Notes under the pieces: model-generated
The model's database searches: none
What the model was told of the DNA's origin: nothing
What the model saw: only the letters and a program-made list of their open reading frames with translations
Program-made: the position numbers and the translations under genes
Shown: positions 36,404-48,208 of the stretch, in pieces
Position numbering within the stretch: the first letter of the stretch is position 1
Layout of the letters: every line of letters begins with the position of its first letter
Source: Leptasterias polaris
Taxonomy: Eukaryota > Echinodermata > Asteroidea > Forcipulatida > Asteriidae
DNA length: 64,000 nucleotides
Direction: 5' to 3'
Assembly (NCBI GenBank): GCA_037783415.1
Contig: JAZGTN010000071.1
Coordinates: 744,001 to 808,000, forward strand

Positions 36404-37075
36404 ATAATTAAGAGAACATCCTGAAATCAGGAAAAATGCTGAAAAATCACACACCTGTGTGCTGTATATTTTTTACAGGGTCATCTCTGTCTTTCCTGAT
36501 AGCAAAATCTACAATTAAGTTGCAAAAGAACTACAAAAAGAAGGATCAATAGAATCATTCTATAATTTCAGTTTACGTTACTTCTTTCCATCATTTGCTG
36601 ACAGAGTTGATATGCATCCATTTTTCTTTCTTTTCAAGGCACTACACGTTAACCACTTTGTTTCTAAATCTATCCTGCAAAACATAAATTTGGGCTGACT
36701 TCTCGGGGGAAGTAACGGATGCACGAATGACGCGATCAATCTTTGCTTCCAATCAATAATTTATCGCCTCGAACCCGTCACTCCGACAGGGAGGAGGTGA
36801 AAGGTTTGCAATAGGAGCAGCCTCCAGTCGTGTGGAGTTGCATTCATTAAGCACGCCAGGCTCAAGAGGGGGGGACACAAAGCTTCTGAATAAATAACGT
36901 TTCATCTTTGCTCTGACCCACTTGCGTTTTTTGATCGGACTGGAGTGACTTTTCCCGGCTACCTTCGTGACAACCAGCAAGGAAAGTCTGTCACACCTTA
37001 TAATTTTACTCATGTTTTATGACTAGTCAAAAAGGACACTTTTTTGTCCTAATCATTTTATCAGGGTTGGAATTT

Positions 37076-37140
37076 TACACTGGACCACAGGCCCGAGGCA
37101 TGTGGTTTTATTGTCAGGCCAGTATACTTATGACCAGACA
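37076..37140 (+). repeat. Dispersed repeat fragment (actggaccgcaggcc family)
   Basis: acactggaccacaggcccga, tgtggttttattgtcaggcc then agtatac. Orientation as at 30238. Confidence 0.5.
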
Positions 37141-37344
37141 AGTCCAACAGTCTTATGTTTTTTAATTGAATAATAATACATGTACCTCACTGTGTAATAG
37201 CTTAACCAGAAACAATTTATATCCAAATGTTGGCTTTGAGTCTGCAAAATATCCTTTAATTCTATCGAGTAATGAAGGATACTTCATACCCCAAAAAGAC
37301 AGATGGGATCATTCTTCTCTTACATGTCTTAATTGTGCAAGTAT

Positions 37345-37505
37345 CAATCAAATAAAAACAAATAATAAACCATAAGGGAAACTGACTGGGCAAATTTTTA
37401 AATGATTTTGGATTGAACAAAGAAAAATTGACTAGGTCAAATCCCGCTCTAGTCAATTTTTCTTTGTTCAATCCAAAATCATTTTAAAATTTACCCAGTC
37501 AGTTT
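37345..37505. mobile_element. Head-to-head palindrome of family I tails
   Basis: agggaaactgactgggcaaa, gattttggattgaacaaag and aaaaattgactag run in, then the reverse complement runs out, meeting near gtcaaatcccgctctag at ~37437. The arms are ~65 bp and nearly exact. Confidence 0.8.
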
Positions 37506-37805
37506 CCCTTGTGGTTTATTATTTGATATCTGATATAAAAAGTCGCATCCCCTTAAGGTGATCCCTGGCTGCCGCTTCCCAGGTTATATCGTATACTTGG
37601 GTGTGATCCCTGGCTACACGGCAGTTTACGGTCGAATGGCTTCTGACTGGCACCCCCCCCCCCCCCCCCGAACAAAGATATTGACAAAATAGGGAGACCG
37701 CCAACATAGGGCTAGATAGCTCAGTTGGTAGAGCGCCGGCACGTTAAACCGGAGGTCGTTGGTTCAAATCCCGCTCTAGTCAATTTTTCTTTCAATCCAA
37801 AATCA
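37506..37805 (+). mobile_element. tRNA-bearing repeat, family I, reference copy
   Basis: A leader (tttgatatctgatataaaaa, gtgatccctggctgccgctt, ggcttctgactggcaccc, a C17 run, gacaaaatagggagaccgcc) precedes a tRNA-like 37709-37782 segment. That segment has A box tagctcagttggtagagcg and B box ggttcaaatcc, in a plausible four-arm layout with an Asn-like gttaa anticodon region. No CCA and no clean terminator follow. The ~200-bp conserved leader in every copy argues for a repeat, not a tRNA gene. Confidence 0.75.
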
Positions 37806-39599
37806 AATAAAAACAGTTAAACGCATGTTGTCAGGACTCAGGAAGTTTTTCCTCATTTTGATTCTGGTCCTGTACAAAAATTTCTGGTCCAGCAAACCTT
37901 TTTGAGCGACAAGCCCTGTGGTCTTGTGAAATTTTCTCCCAAATTCGAGCCCTGATTATGCACTTGAATGAATGGATGAGATAGGGAAAAAAACTTCTCT
38001 CAGAGTTCAACAGGAATTATGGAATTATACATGGGGTGGGGCGGGGGGGGGGGGAGACACCCTTAGAACAAGATACAGTTTCCTTTCCCCCCTCCTGAAG
38101 AAAAAACCCCTATCATAATAATCAACCCAAACACAGATTGACAGCAACATTGAATGAGAGAAAAGCTCAAGGCCTTAACAATGACAGAGAGAGAAATCTT
38201 CCCCAATCACTCCTTCACAAGAAGGAAAGCAAGCGTTGGGAGAAACATTCCTAATGAATGACACCCTTTCCTGCGAATACTCAAATGGATAATCCTTACA
38301 TCACTACGGAATGCACTTGGGTTTCTCAAGAAATACCAGATATTTAGCGGATGCAATTTGACTAGTTTTAAAAACATCTAACCACAAAAACAAATTGAAG
38401 AGGTTGATGACTTGATGGCGAAACAAACAGAGTATTTTGTCTGCGCTTTGTTTTGTCTGCCACTTGACAGAAACGCCAATCCCTGTGGCACAATACAACT
38501 GCGGTTATTTAGCAATTATCAGCTGCAATGTCCCTGATCCGCTGCTCATACATAAAATGCACCGGTTCCAATACTCAACCTCCGAAACTTGAGAATCTGT
38601 TCAATATGCAGGGGGCCAGAAATACTGAGACCTTAAGGCACCAGACCTGTCTGATTAACTTGAATTTGTATTGATCTCGTTGATTACCTCGAGCGTATCG
38701 TATCGTAAGAGCTTAAAGTCCCGTTTGATTATTAGTCCTAGTGAAATATCATAATATACTGATGAACATGATTCTAAAATTATCAATTACATATTCCACA
38801 GCTAACCCACAATGAGTACTTTATATAAACTCAGTATCAAGAGAAACGTACAGCTACAATGTTCAAATGAGTTCTCTCCCCAGGATTTTTTTCAACTGTG
38901 TGGCATTCTAGACCCACATTTTGTAGATGTTTGGCCGATCAAGGACGCTAAATTGGAACAAGGTCTTCAGAATGTTTTCTACTTGGTGTTTATCTTGGTC
39001 TTAAAAGCCTACTGCGCAATCTGGAGCATTTCTATATTATGGTTTTCTCTTGATGTTTTTTGTGAAATTAATTTTAAAAAACAAATTTAAAAATAATTAT
39101 TATTAATGGGGCCCTTTATTAATAACAGTTTATCACCAGTCTCACGAGATTAATTAATTATGCATCAGATATAAAATCATATTTACCTCAATAACAGACA
39201 CAAAGAATCTGTAATTTGTGCAATTATACAAACAGAAGCATACTATTTGCCGAGTATGAGTGGGCGAAAACCCAACAAAACAAAAAAATACGTCAGGGGA
39301 AAAAAACTTAGGGGAAATTCACATTCGGGTCCATTTTGATGATAACCAAGAATAATTAACATCATACAGTAGATTAGATTTAGGTTGAATAAAAACCAAT
39401 GGAAATGCAAGTACAATGAAGGTCACATGACTTACGAAGCACTGTGGTCAAATTCTTTTTGTGTAAAAACGTGCGCGTGACCTCAGCGTCTCTGTAGCGT
39501 TCCGCGTTACGCCATGGGTCTTTTTATATGTACATGTGCTTTATTTAGGGTTACTATAATTTACTTTGTCATTTGTGAAAACAGTGCAGTATTTTCACA

Positions 39600-39770
39600 G
39601 CAGTTTGGGTGCGCCACTACAGGAGGGTTTTACCTCCCGTCTGGTTGCGACCCCCATTTGTACTTTATTTAGTTTTATAACTGTATTTATTTACTCGAAA
39701 TCAATATTCTTGTACTTTTGTTGTTGTTTTACAAATGGAAATAAAACAAACAAACAAACACCCCAACAAA
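39600..39770 (+). mobile_element. Possible retroposon 3' end with (acaa)n tail
   Basis: tttttattta-like AT sequence, then ttgttgttttacaaatggaa, AATAAA and an (acaa)n run. No coding similarity was recognised upstream, so this rests on tail form only. Confidence 0.3.
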
Positions 39771-39917
39771 CATTTGAAAACAAGAACTGCTGCGGAATAC
39801 TTTTACTTCACTCGTTCAGATTAAACAAAGCCATCTAGGGTTGCAAGGCGTATCTAAATGACAACAGCATGGGGTTCAATTTTACTCTTTAAAAAACCAC
39901 CGATATCATGACATGTT

Positions 39918-40272
39918 TGAGGGAAGGTGTACGTTTGGTAATCACTCTTACAATTAATGGCAATAAAAACTTATTGATTAGAAGCCTACAGCAGCTTTCG
40001 ATGGTAAAAAGCATTTTGAGAAACAGTTCACTCCAAAGATTTTATGCCCCACAATTTTTGAATCTGAGAAGCGTTACTTTCGTAACGTTTCTCATACTGT
40101 GTAATCCCACTAAGGATTATTCTTTCTGCGTGAACATTTTTGCTCCGGATTTTCGGCACTATCTCAAAAACCTTGAAATGAAATTTTCACAGGTTAGTTT
40201 AATTGTATATATCTACATTTGTATAAGATTAACACAATGGAAACTGTTCCGAAAACCAAAGGTATACTTTAA
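39918..40272 (+). mobile_element. MITE family R, copy 3
   Basis: gagggaaggtgtacgtttgg at the left, cttacaattaatggcaataa, tttttgaatctgagaagcg, then ccaaaggtatactttaaaac at the right. The 152-codon ORF across it is not conserved in the other copies. Confidence 0.72.
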
Positions 40273-41199
40273 AACCGGAAACACATCAAGGGACTGTGCA
40301 CAAAATGTATGGCTATCATTTCCTCCACTTTACCCTCTCTTGAGGGAGCTGATTTATGATTCATGAAATGTATGTTTGCTTTTCCCGAGCCTCATACTTT
40401 CCGGTCATGTCTGAATAATGTGATCAGAGGCAGCTGCGAACTACAGTGTACCGAGCTTCACTGCCTCTGCATCATGCTCGGAATACATGAAAATTATATT
40501 CAAGTTTATTGTCGGGGAAGACCCAAGAGAGTCCCTAGTGACCAAGCATCTCGTACTGTAAACCTAAAGTGAATCAAAAAAACAGCCGCAATACTCAACT
40601 TATTTTCCTCAGTAAAGGTCATTCACTAAGTTTTCAGGACAAAGTCTTCCATAGTGAACATGGGGACACATGTCAATGTATTACAACACTACATGAGTGT
40701 CACTGTGTGAAAAGTGAGAACAATGCTCACACGAAGGAGAGTGCTACTTCGTGAAAACATTATTTTTGACGTGTCAGGAAAATGACAATTTGTCACTTTC
40801 ATGCAAAGGTTGCCATGGACAAACTTGGTTATAAAAGTAAAGATCTTGAACAGTCAGTCCGCAGCGCACACAAAATCCGTTCCTTTTCTTTGCGCTGTAT
40901 GCATGGCTCGGACGTGCGTGACCTCTCTTTGAATATTTAATGAGCTGGAACCGTTCGTGGAATTCGTGTAGTTTCTCAGTTTTTAGGTGCTAATTCACCA
41001 ACATTTTCCCACAATTGCTAAGATTAGGAGTATATCATCCATTTTGCTTTGAAAACAATTTACTTCACTGACATTTTAGTGGCGTATTTTGATCGTCAAA
41101 TTTTGCTTTCTCTCTTACACATTCTCCCACACGCCAATACTTACATGGATGAATAGAAAATTTCATACTCTGTCAGAAACTAGTTAGTTTCTGTCATAA

Positions 41200-41233
41200 T
41201 TTTTTGTAGTCCAGTCAGGGCGCAAAAAATGCT
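41200..41233 (+). repeat. Short dispersed repeat (tagtccagtcagggcgc), copy 1
   Basis: aattttttgtagtccagtca then gggcgcaaaaa, repeated at 43189-43221. It may be the end of an unnamed element. Confidence 0.5.
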
Positions 41234-43188
41234 GACGGTAGTCCAAAACGTCGTCCCATAAAAATCCGCCATGATCGCACATGTAATTCCTGCATTCTGA
41301 TTGGTCGAGACGGGCTGTGTGAACTGGCCCGGATGTACATGTACACTCATAACACATACAGTACTGTATTAATCGTGACTATTTTACTACGTTTTTAATA
41401 GCTTTTTATTAGCAACAGAAAACCTACTGGCCCCATATTTCCGAGTAAACTTTATCTCAAAACCCTTATAATGCCTATAATGTTATAAAAAACCCAAATT
41501 ATAATGTCCATTAACACAGAAATCAACAACAAAAATTCACAAGTACACTGATTTCATATTTCAATTTTAAAACAGAAATTTATTGTCAACCAAATAAAAA
41601 TGCAAAAAAAATAAACGATACAGTAAATACACATACAATAGGTAATCTATATACAATAAATCAATTGTTCTGCTGCTTCAGCTACTTTCATATAACAACT
41701 CTCAGGTAAGTCAGTATACAAAATAAAAAATCATTGTCCTCATTTTTTTGTGCATGGCTTATTTAACTGACAAAACTTGGAATAATACACTACATGGTGA
41801 ATACTTTGAATTTAAATGTCATCTTTTGAGGACCTTCAAAAAGAATAAAGGTTTCACAGCATTTGTGAAAACCCATCATAGATGGTTGTGTTTTTTGTAT
41901 ATAACTTCCTTCATGATTCTTTTTTAGTTCTTGTATTTAACACGTCATTAGCAAACAATGAAAGGCAAAACAAAACCAATTTGTACAGACATAACCAGAC
42001 TTGGTATGGGACTGGTTGCAAAGTACCAACTATTGAAGAGAGATCGAGTGTGTATTTTCGTAATCTGGCTGAGTTGGCCGAGCTGATGAGGGGCCTATAT
42101 CGAGTCGGTGGCCATGACGGGGTTGGCTGTTGAAACCTGCAAATAAAGAAAAGCACAAGAGCCGCATTGTTAAAAAAACTTTCCGAACATGTTTCCATCT
42201 TAATTGCAATAATCGTAACTCTTCATGCCGTCGGGAGGATGGAGGGATACAATTCCATCAAGAGGATGGAGGGGTACGATTATTGTATCTAGCTTCCATT
42301 TATACCAATCTTCAGGAAAAATATTTTGAAAAACTCATGGAAACAACATTTTAATAATCCAACACAATTGAAAATTGTATTACGAAAATGTAAAAACTAA
42401 AATTGATGAATGATAATTGTGTTGGTTTCAAGGCTGGGGTACAGGATTTGAATTAATTTAATACTAAAAACAAATATCTGTTTTTAATCAATAAATATTG
42501 TTGCAGAATCCAAAGATGTTTGAATTTCATGTAACATGTACATGGAAAAAAATGAATCAATGTAAAAACTGCACTACTTAATACGGTGTTCTTTTGTGTG
42601 TATTTTTTAATAATAATTTTAGCATGGAGGTGCTTTCACTGTCAATTCTTCTTAAAAATAACAAAAGCCATTGAGTTTGTTAATACTTAATAAAATAAAT
42701 CAACTTCAATTCAGTCTTCAGAGAGGAATCAATGTAAAGAACCCAAAATATAAAAATAATGTAGATCTCACAAAAATGGCTATTTAATTTTTATTAGTTT
42801 ACTTTATTTTGTTTCCCATCATTAATTGCTATGTGCATTTGTAGTTATTTTATATTCTAATAAAATTTAAATGATTAAATACAACTACAAAGTTAAACTG
42901 TGTTTTGTGTGGATACTAAAAATTATGTAGCTAGCTTAGTCTATAGCTTAGTGTCGTAATTACAGCCTTTTGCATTTATATTGGCCCTGCCTGTCGTTGT
43001 ATCACATGGTTCTACAACGCACACACAACCCACAGGACGTCGTCGTAAACACGACCGACAAAATCAAAAAATGGCGAAATCGCGCAGATTACTTTCCCTG
43101 CTAGATGCACGAACTCTCCCACATAGAAAAACACATACCAAAAGACAGCATGTGCATTCATCTACCCGAATCTTAAGTTTTTCCCGAC

Positions 43189-43221
43189 AATTTTTTGTAG
43201 TCCAGTCAGGGCGCAAAAAGT
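43189..43221 (+). repeat. Short dispersed repeat (tagtccagtcagggcgc), copy 2
   Basis: Exact match of ~30 bp to 41200-41233. The surrounding 43010-43480 is richer in CpG than its neighbours. Confidence 0.5.
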
Positions 43222-43708
43222 ACAGTACCACCTCAAAATAATCCTGAGAAATTACCCTTTGTTTGACAGTGATTAAAGTTAGGTAAATTCCATTAAAAAT
43301 AGCCAAAACTTACATCATTAGAAAGGAGATTTCACGACTCAGACTCTCATCACGCCATCTTGTACACACACTTCACATGCAGTGCGTTATGGTACGATAA
43401 ACACAGGCCGGTCGAAGTCTCGTTCTTTCACGAACGTTTCTCGCGCGCTCGCTGTGGTTTTCTCTGTGCAAAGAAAATCCGGACTGACTGTGAAGCTATG
43501 AAACTTCTTGAAGTTGTAGGCTTTGATGAATAATGTACAAACATGTCAAATAATAAATAAATAAACAATTGTTTTTTATGTGCAGTGCTACTTTGTAGTG
43601 TCTGTCGCGATTTTTCCACATTTCTCATACTGAAGATGCTAACATCCGATTTGTTGCCATTTTGACAGCACAAATCAGATTTAATCATTTTTATCTTAAT
43701 AGATTTGG

Positions 43709-43992
43709 GTGGTTTATTATTTGATATCTGGTATCAGAGTCGCATCCCCTTCAAAAGGTGATCCCCTGGCTGCCGCTTCCCAGGCTGTATCGTATACTAG
43801 GGTGTGATCCCTGGCTACATGGCAGTTTACGGTTGAATGGCTTCTGACTGGCACCTCGCACCTCCCCCCTCCCCCTCCCCCCCTCGAACATAGGGCTAAA
43901 TAGCTCAGTTGGTAGAGTACCGGCATGTTAATCCAGAGGTCGTTGGTTCAAATCCCGCTCTAGTCAATTTTTCTTTGTTCAACCTAAAATAG
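43709..43992 (+). mobile_element. tRNA-bearing repeat, family I
   Basis: Same leader (gatatctggtatcagagtc, tcccctggctgccgcttcc, ggcttctgactggcacct), a C/T-rich run in place of C17, then gggctaaatagctcagttgg and ggttcaaatcccgctctag at 43893-43966. The gacaaaatagggagaccgcc block is deleted. Confidence 0.75.
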
Positions 43993-44204
43993 ATTGGGGA
44001 AAGTTACAAGCTTTCAATTAAGGTATTGCATAATTCCATTCTGGTTACCAAATAGGCAAACGTACTGATGATTTTGTAGGGTTGGAAAATGTAGTCTTCA
44101 ACTGTGACAGATGGAAATTATATATCAGATGGAATTATTTCAATGAAGTACTTTTGCTGGTTTGACCTTCTTGAATGAGCTCCTCGATCTAAACCAATAA
44201 TAAA

Positions 44205-44290
44205 AATAGTAAGAATAATAATAAAACATTTATATAGCGCATTATGCAAGGCCTAAAAGCGCTTCACATAAATCAGCAACTATTTAAGCC
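44205..44290 (-). mobile_element. SINE/LINE tail fragment (TATAGCGC type)
   Basis: An (aat)n patch followed by aaaacatttatatagcgc and aaagcgcttcacataaatc. Minus-strand 3' tail only. Confidence 0.5.
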
Positions 44291-44734
44291 AGGTCTTTTA
44301 AAATAAAGACCAACAAGTCACACCAAAATTAGCTTATTTTAACGTGACTCCCAAATCACCACCGAAAGACCGATTCTGGGTAAAAAATATGTCTACCTGA
44401 AGCCCATAAAAAAAACTAATCAATTCTTACTTGGACAAGAGACCGGGTGATTGATGAGCATGCTTTATTTCATCAGACACAGACTCTGGCAAACAGATTA
44501 AACGGTACCTTACATCAAAGGTAGCGCTATAGCTGGCAACCAATTGGTACACTGATTTTCAATTCATGTCACTGAGCAGGGGACCGTGGCACTTTTCATT
44601 TTTAAGCAATGATGAGGTTTGGCCCACACATTTTCAAAGTCATTGTGAACAATTAAATTATAATTTTTAATATTTCAAGGTTCAAAATGACGCCGCGGTG
44701 CAATTCCACAGTTACTCAAACAAAATATTGATAG

Positions 44735-44945
44735 GACTATGTGATCATTTTTGTGAATAAATATCATAATTATCAATGACAAATTAGAAAATTCAAATCA
44801 CATAAAAGTAAATCATTGATTATTTTTGTTAAATATTGTAATTATCAAGGACAAATTTGGACACTTGAAATCACCTAAAAGTCAAATGGTGATAATTTGT
44901 GTGAAATATCATAATTATCAAGGACAAATTTCAAAGTTGCACATA
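44735..44945 (+). repeat. Three-copy tandem repeat, period ~72-73 bp
   Basis: attatcaatgacaaatt at 44769, attatcaaggacaaattt at 44841 and again at 44914, each followed by a diverged (t/a)tcacataaaagtaaat-like stretch. Confidence 0.75.
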
Positions 44946-45104
44946 ACACAAAACTCATCAGAATAGCAGATTTTAGTTTTCTGTAGGCCTAGTATTAAAT
45001 GAAACGAAATAGCCATTGTGTCTTGAGACGCCTGTCGATAAAGTGCGTTCATAAAATCAAGTTTTATCTTTATTATAAATAGATTCCAGTTTCTGTGGTT
45101 ATTT

Positions 45105-45715
45105 TAATAATAATAGTGACATGTATATAGCGCTCATATCCGTCACTCAGTGACACTCACATTCAGTGTGGAGCTACGTTTTGAACTGAACGCATAGCAC
45201 CAAGTAATGGTTTACAAGGTGCTGTGGCGCAATATGCAGCCAATCAAACCAGGAACACCGTGGCGAACCCCTTCTCTTTACGATAAGTGCACTGGGTTCT
45301 TTTACACATTTATTACACATTTTATTACACGTCCAACAGCAGCACTTAGCACCAAGAACAGGATGGCCAATAGGAAAGGAGAAGAAACGTTAAGTTTTTA
45401 GATGTGGGAGGAAAACCCATGGCATGTAACCAGGACCAAATTTCATAGAGTTGCATAGTTAATGTTGCTTAACATTTTCCTGCTAAGCAAATATGAGCAG
45501 GAAACCAGTCACAAATGGTACATATGACATGGTTATTTGAATGGTAACCTTATTCTGGTAAGCAGAATTTTGTTGTGCTTAGCTACTTTAAGTTCTTAAG
45601 CAGCTCAATGGAATTGGATCCAGGTAGAGACTGGAAACCCAAATCCACATGTAAGGCTCAGGTGAAAGTCGAACCGGGGTGAAATGCGGAGAAAGAAACC
45701 CTTATGCCAACCATC
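45105..45715 (-). mobile_element. SINE with family L head and TATAGCGC tail (chimeric), carrying a nested MITE
   Basis: On the minus strand a worn tRNA-like head (cgaacccg-type B box opposite gaaagtcgaaccggggtg) and the cccacatctaaaaac core of family L join a 3' half with gcaccttgtaaaccattac and agcgctatatacatg. It ends at an (att)n run. 45434-45620 is an inserted family D MITE. Confidence 0.6.
45434..45620. mobile_element. Foldback MITE family D, copy 1, nested in a SINE
   Basis: ccaaatttcatagagttgc on the left, caatggaattgg on the right. The interior has ctgctaagcaaatatgagca, accagtcacaaatggtaca and accttattctggtaagcag. The host SINE resumes with ccaggtag after a short duplication (ccag). 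Confidence 0.75.
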
Positions 45716-45887
45716 ATACATCAGACTAATTTCTCGTCATTTTCAACAATGTAGTCAGTGAAAGTAAAATGGTTACCTTCCCAGACCCCATTGTGACTTC
45801 ATGTGACACCCGATCCCCACAAGTATGTATAATATGTAACCAGTCTCTTTATAATTTATACCAATAACAGTGTTTCTAACTTTCATT

Positions 45888-46185
45888 AATAATAATAGTA
45901 ATAATAGTGGCTTCTTGTATAGCGCTCAAATCCTTCATGGCTCTTGCGCATTATTATAATTTTTCCTTCCAGTTACATATATAAGGTGCTACTTTTTGAA
46001 GTTTGAGACCTATTCCTTTACATAGCACCATGTAATGGTTTACAAGGTGCTGTGGCGCAATATGCAGCCAATCAAACCAGGAACACCGGGGCGAACCCCT
46101 TCTCTTTTTAATAAGTGCACTGGGTTCTTTAACACACAGGACATGCGCCTTTACGTCCCATCAGAAGGACGAAGCAATAATGGTA
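45888..46185 (-). mobile_element. SINE 3' half (TATAGCGC tail)
   Basis: ggcttcttgtatagcgctc after an (aat)n patch, then gagacctattcctttacata, gcaccatgtaatggtttaca, gtcccatcagaaggacgaag. No tRNA head. Confidence 0.65.
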
Positions 46186-46459
46186 AAGTGTCTAAATTCT
46201 AAGTGGCAAAATTCTACAAAAGAACAATGTATAAATTTTCTGTTTCTTAATAATTTTCCTGAAATATCGCGGCAGAAATTTAACAAGATTAGCAATGTTT
46301 GGGCGTATCTTCATGATTATACAGAAATGAACGATGTCTAACGGGTTAAAGTAGAAAATTACAGGCAAAAGAGATAATTTAAAAAACCACCATGACGATC
46401 TATTGAACTGATGATGGTTGCTATTATAATTACATAAATGGGTTTTTTTATACTGTGCT

Positions 46460-46606
46460 TTTTTACTGTACATTCTTCCATGTTTTCTACTAATGTTGTT
46501 GCTTTGTGTGATCAAGGGTCCCCATTTAGTGGGCCTGCGTGCCTGTTCGGGGTTTCCCTTTTGCACTACGTTGTATTTTGATGTTTGTGCAATAAAGGTA
46601 ATAAAA
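46460..46606 (+). mobile_element. Possible LINE 3' end (poly-A signal and AAT/AAA tail)
   Basis: ccatttagtgggcctgcgtg, tttcccttttgcactacg, then tttgtgcaataaaggtaata resembles LINE 3' ends with a terminal aataaa. The opposite-strand 140-codon ORF has no recognisable domain. Confidence 0.35.
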
Positions 46607-47174
46607 TAAAACAAAATATTCGATTCAGACTCTTCAAATGTCCGATCTCAAGCGCCTACAGGTGAAAAACCAAGATTTGAATGTACCTCCACTCCAACAT
46701 CTTTAAAAAAAACTCAATGTGAGATGCGAACAAAACACTGCTCCGATACCTTCAGATACCTAACCCTCTCCCAAGACAACCCCCAGGGAAATCAAGAAAA
46801 ATGGTGAGTGGCCATCAAGGTCCAACGACTTCCCATCATCAAACATTGATGACAGATAAAGGTGTAGAAACGCTCCTTGGACGTTAGTGTTCTCTTTTGA
46901 CTCCACAGGCAACCCTCAAAGCCAATTTAGGATGAACAAATGATTCTGATGTAACACTGAATAATGAACTGAGTTACTGGTTTGCACCCCAAGTAAACAG
47001 CTAATTTATGTTGAGTCACGTTACACCGACCATATTGTACATACAATATGGTTCTGGAATGATTGTCGTGAATGGATGTGTTGAGGATGGCTTACTTTTA
47101 ATAATTGATGTAATAAATGTGTCCGGATAAAGAATGGAATAATAGATGGTATAATTGCATTGGATATACTAAAT

Positions 47175-47498
47175 ATTAATAATAATACTCGGTTCTTATA
47201 TAGCGCTTTATCACACCCGATGGGCGTCTCAAAGCTCAGAATTTTTCCTGCAAGATATGCGGAGCTACATTTTTTAGGTATGTGACCTATTCCTTTACAT
47301 AGCACTATGTATATGTGCATTACACAACACACTGGACCTACGGCTTGATGTCCCATCCAATTCAAAGGACGCAGCAATTATAGTTAAGTGTCTTGCTTAA
47401 GGACACAAGTGTCTCGATCGGGACTCGAACCCACACTTTGCTGATCAGAAACACCAGAGCTTGAGTCCGGTGTTCTTATCCGCTCGGCCACGACTATG
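47175..47498 (-). mobile_element. Full-length SINE with tRNA-Leu(CAA)-like head
   Basis: Minus strand: gtggccgagcggataagaac (A box), an anticodon arm around cggactcaagctctgg (CAA), a long variable arm, and B box gggttcgagtcccgatcg. Next come cttgtgtccttaagcaagac and a body with gctatgtaaaggaataggtc. The tail is agcgctatataagaaccgag then (tatt)n. The core after the head resembles central domains shared by several animal SINE families; the exact name is not claimed. A body and LINE-like tail follow, so this is not a tRNA gene. Confidence 0.82.
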
Positions 47499-47566
47499 GT
47501 TTTACCCTTATACCAATGTGTGAACAGTACTCAATAATCAGTACTTTCCAAGTCTTGGGGGAAAAA

Positions 47567-47854
47567 AATCCACTGGCTACTCGGGTGGGATTTGAACCCC
47601 AAACCCCTGCGTTCTTAAGTAGATGTTTGTACAGTTAGACCATCTAGCAATCCTGACGATTGCCCGGTGGTCAGTTTGAATCCTGTAATTAGCATCAGGT
47701 ATCGCAAATTCATCCACTGGCTACTCGGGTGGGATTCGAACCCCAAACCCCCACATTCTTAAGTAGATGTTTGTACAGTTAGACCATCTAGCAATCCTGA
47801 CGATTGCCCGGTGGTCAGTTTGAATCCTGTAATAAGCATCAGGTATCGCAAATT
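47567..47854 (-). repeat. Tandem duplication (2 x 144 bp) of a tRNA-like SINE head
   Basis: ccactggctactcgggtggg at 47570 recurs at 47714, and the third junction catcca occurs at 47855. On the minus strand each unit has ctagatggtctaactgtac and ggggttcgaatcccacccg. The copies are nearly identical. Confidence 0.85.
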
Positions 47855-48170
47855 CATCCAGACAAGCCAATATTATTTGATAGCTGTCGTTACCGTAACA
47901 TGAGAAACCATTGAGTTGCATTTATATTGCTGTCTGGTAAAATATGTCAGTAACGTAATAAAAACCCAGCCTGGTAAAATATATATGTTAATTTTTTGTT
48001 GCTGGAGAAAACACAGGCAAGTTGCTCAGGTATAATTTCACTGCCAACACACAAACCACATAAATCATTAAATAAACTCAACCTGGGGCTTTTTCCCAAC
48101 CTTGAGAGATTTTTCTTAGGCCCTGTCTCCATCTCCAGGCTGTGTTTGATGTTGAAAACACTGTCCAAGA

Positions 48171-48172
<2 letters not shown>

Positions 48173-48208
<36 letters not shown>
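48173..48208. repeat. (tta)n microsatellite
   Basis: Twelve perfect trinucleotide units, followed by attatttatacagggtagcc, which looks like another retroposon tail. Confidence 0.9.

Noticed and set aside
37709..37782. tRNA-Asn-like gene
   Set aside because: A and B boxes are good, but the anticodon loop is one or more bases off, the T33 position is wrong, and the same segment recurs at 43893, 26160 and 19838 within a repeat unit.
39908..40366. 152-codon plus-strand ORF
   Set aside because: Coincides with a family R MITE; the frame is broken in the other two copies.
46192..46614. 140-codon minus-strand ORF
   Set aside because: Composition follows AT-rich DNA, and the opposite strand looks like a LINE 3' end with aataaa. 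No domain is recognised.
47415..47498. tRNA-Leu(CAA) gene
   Set aside because: The cloverleaf is plausible, but a SINE body and LINE-type tail follow directly.
47567..47854. CRISPR-like direct repeats
   Set aside because: Only two 144-bp copies with no regular spacers, in a metazoan genome; it is a duplicated SINE head.
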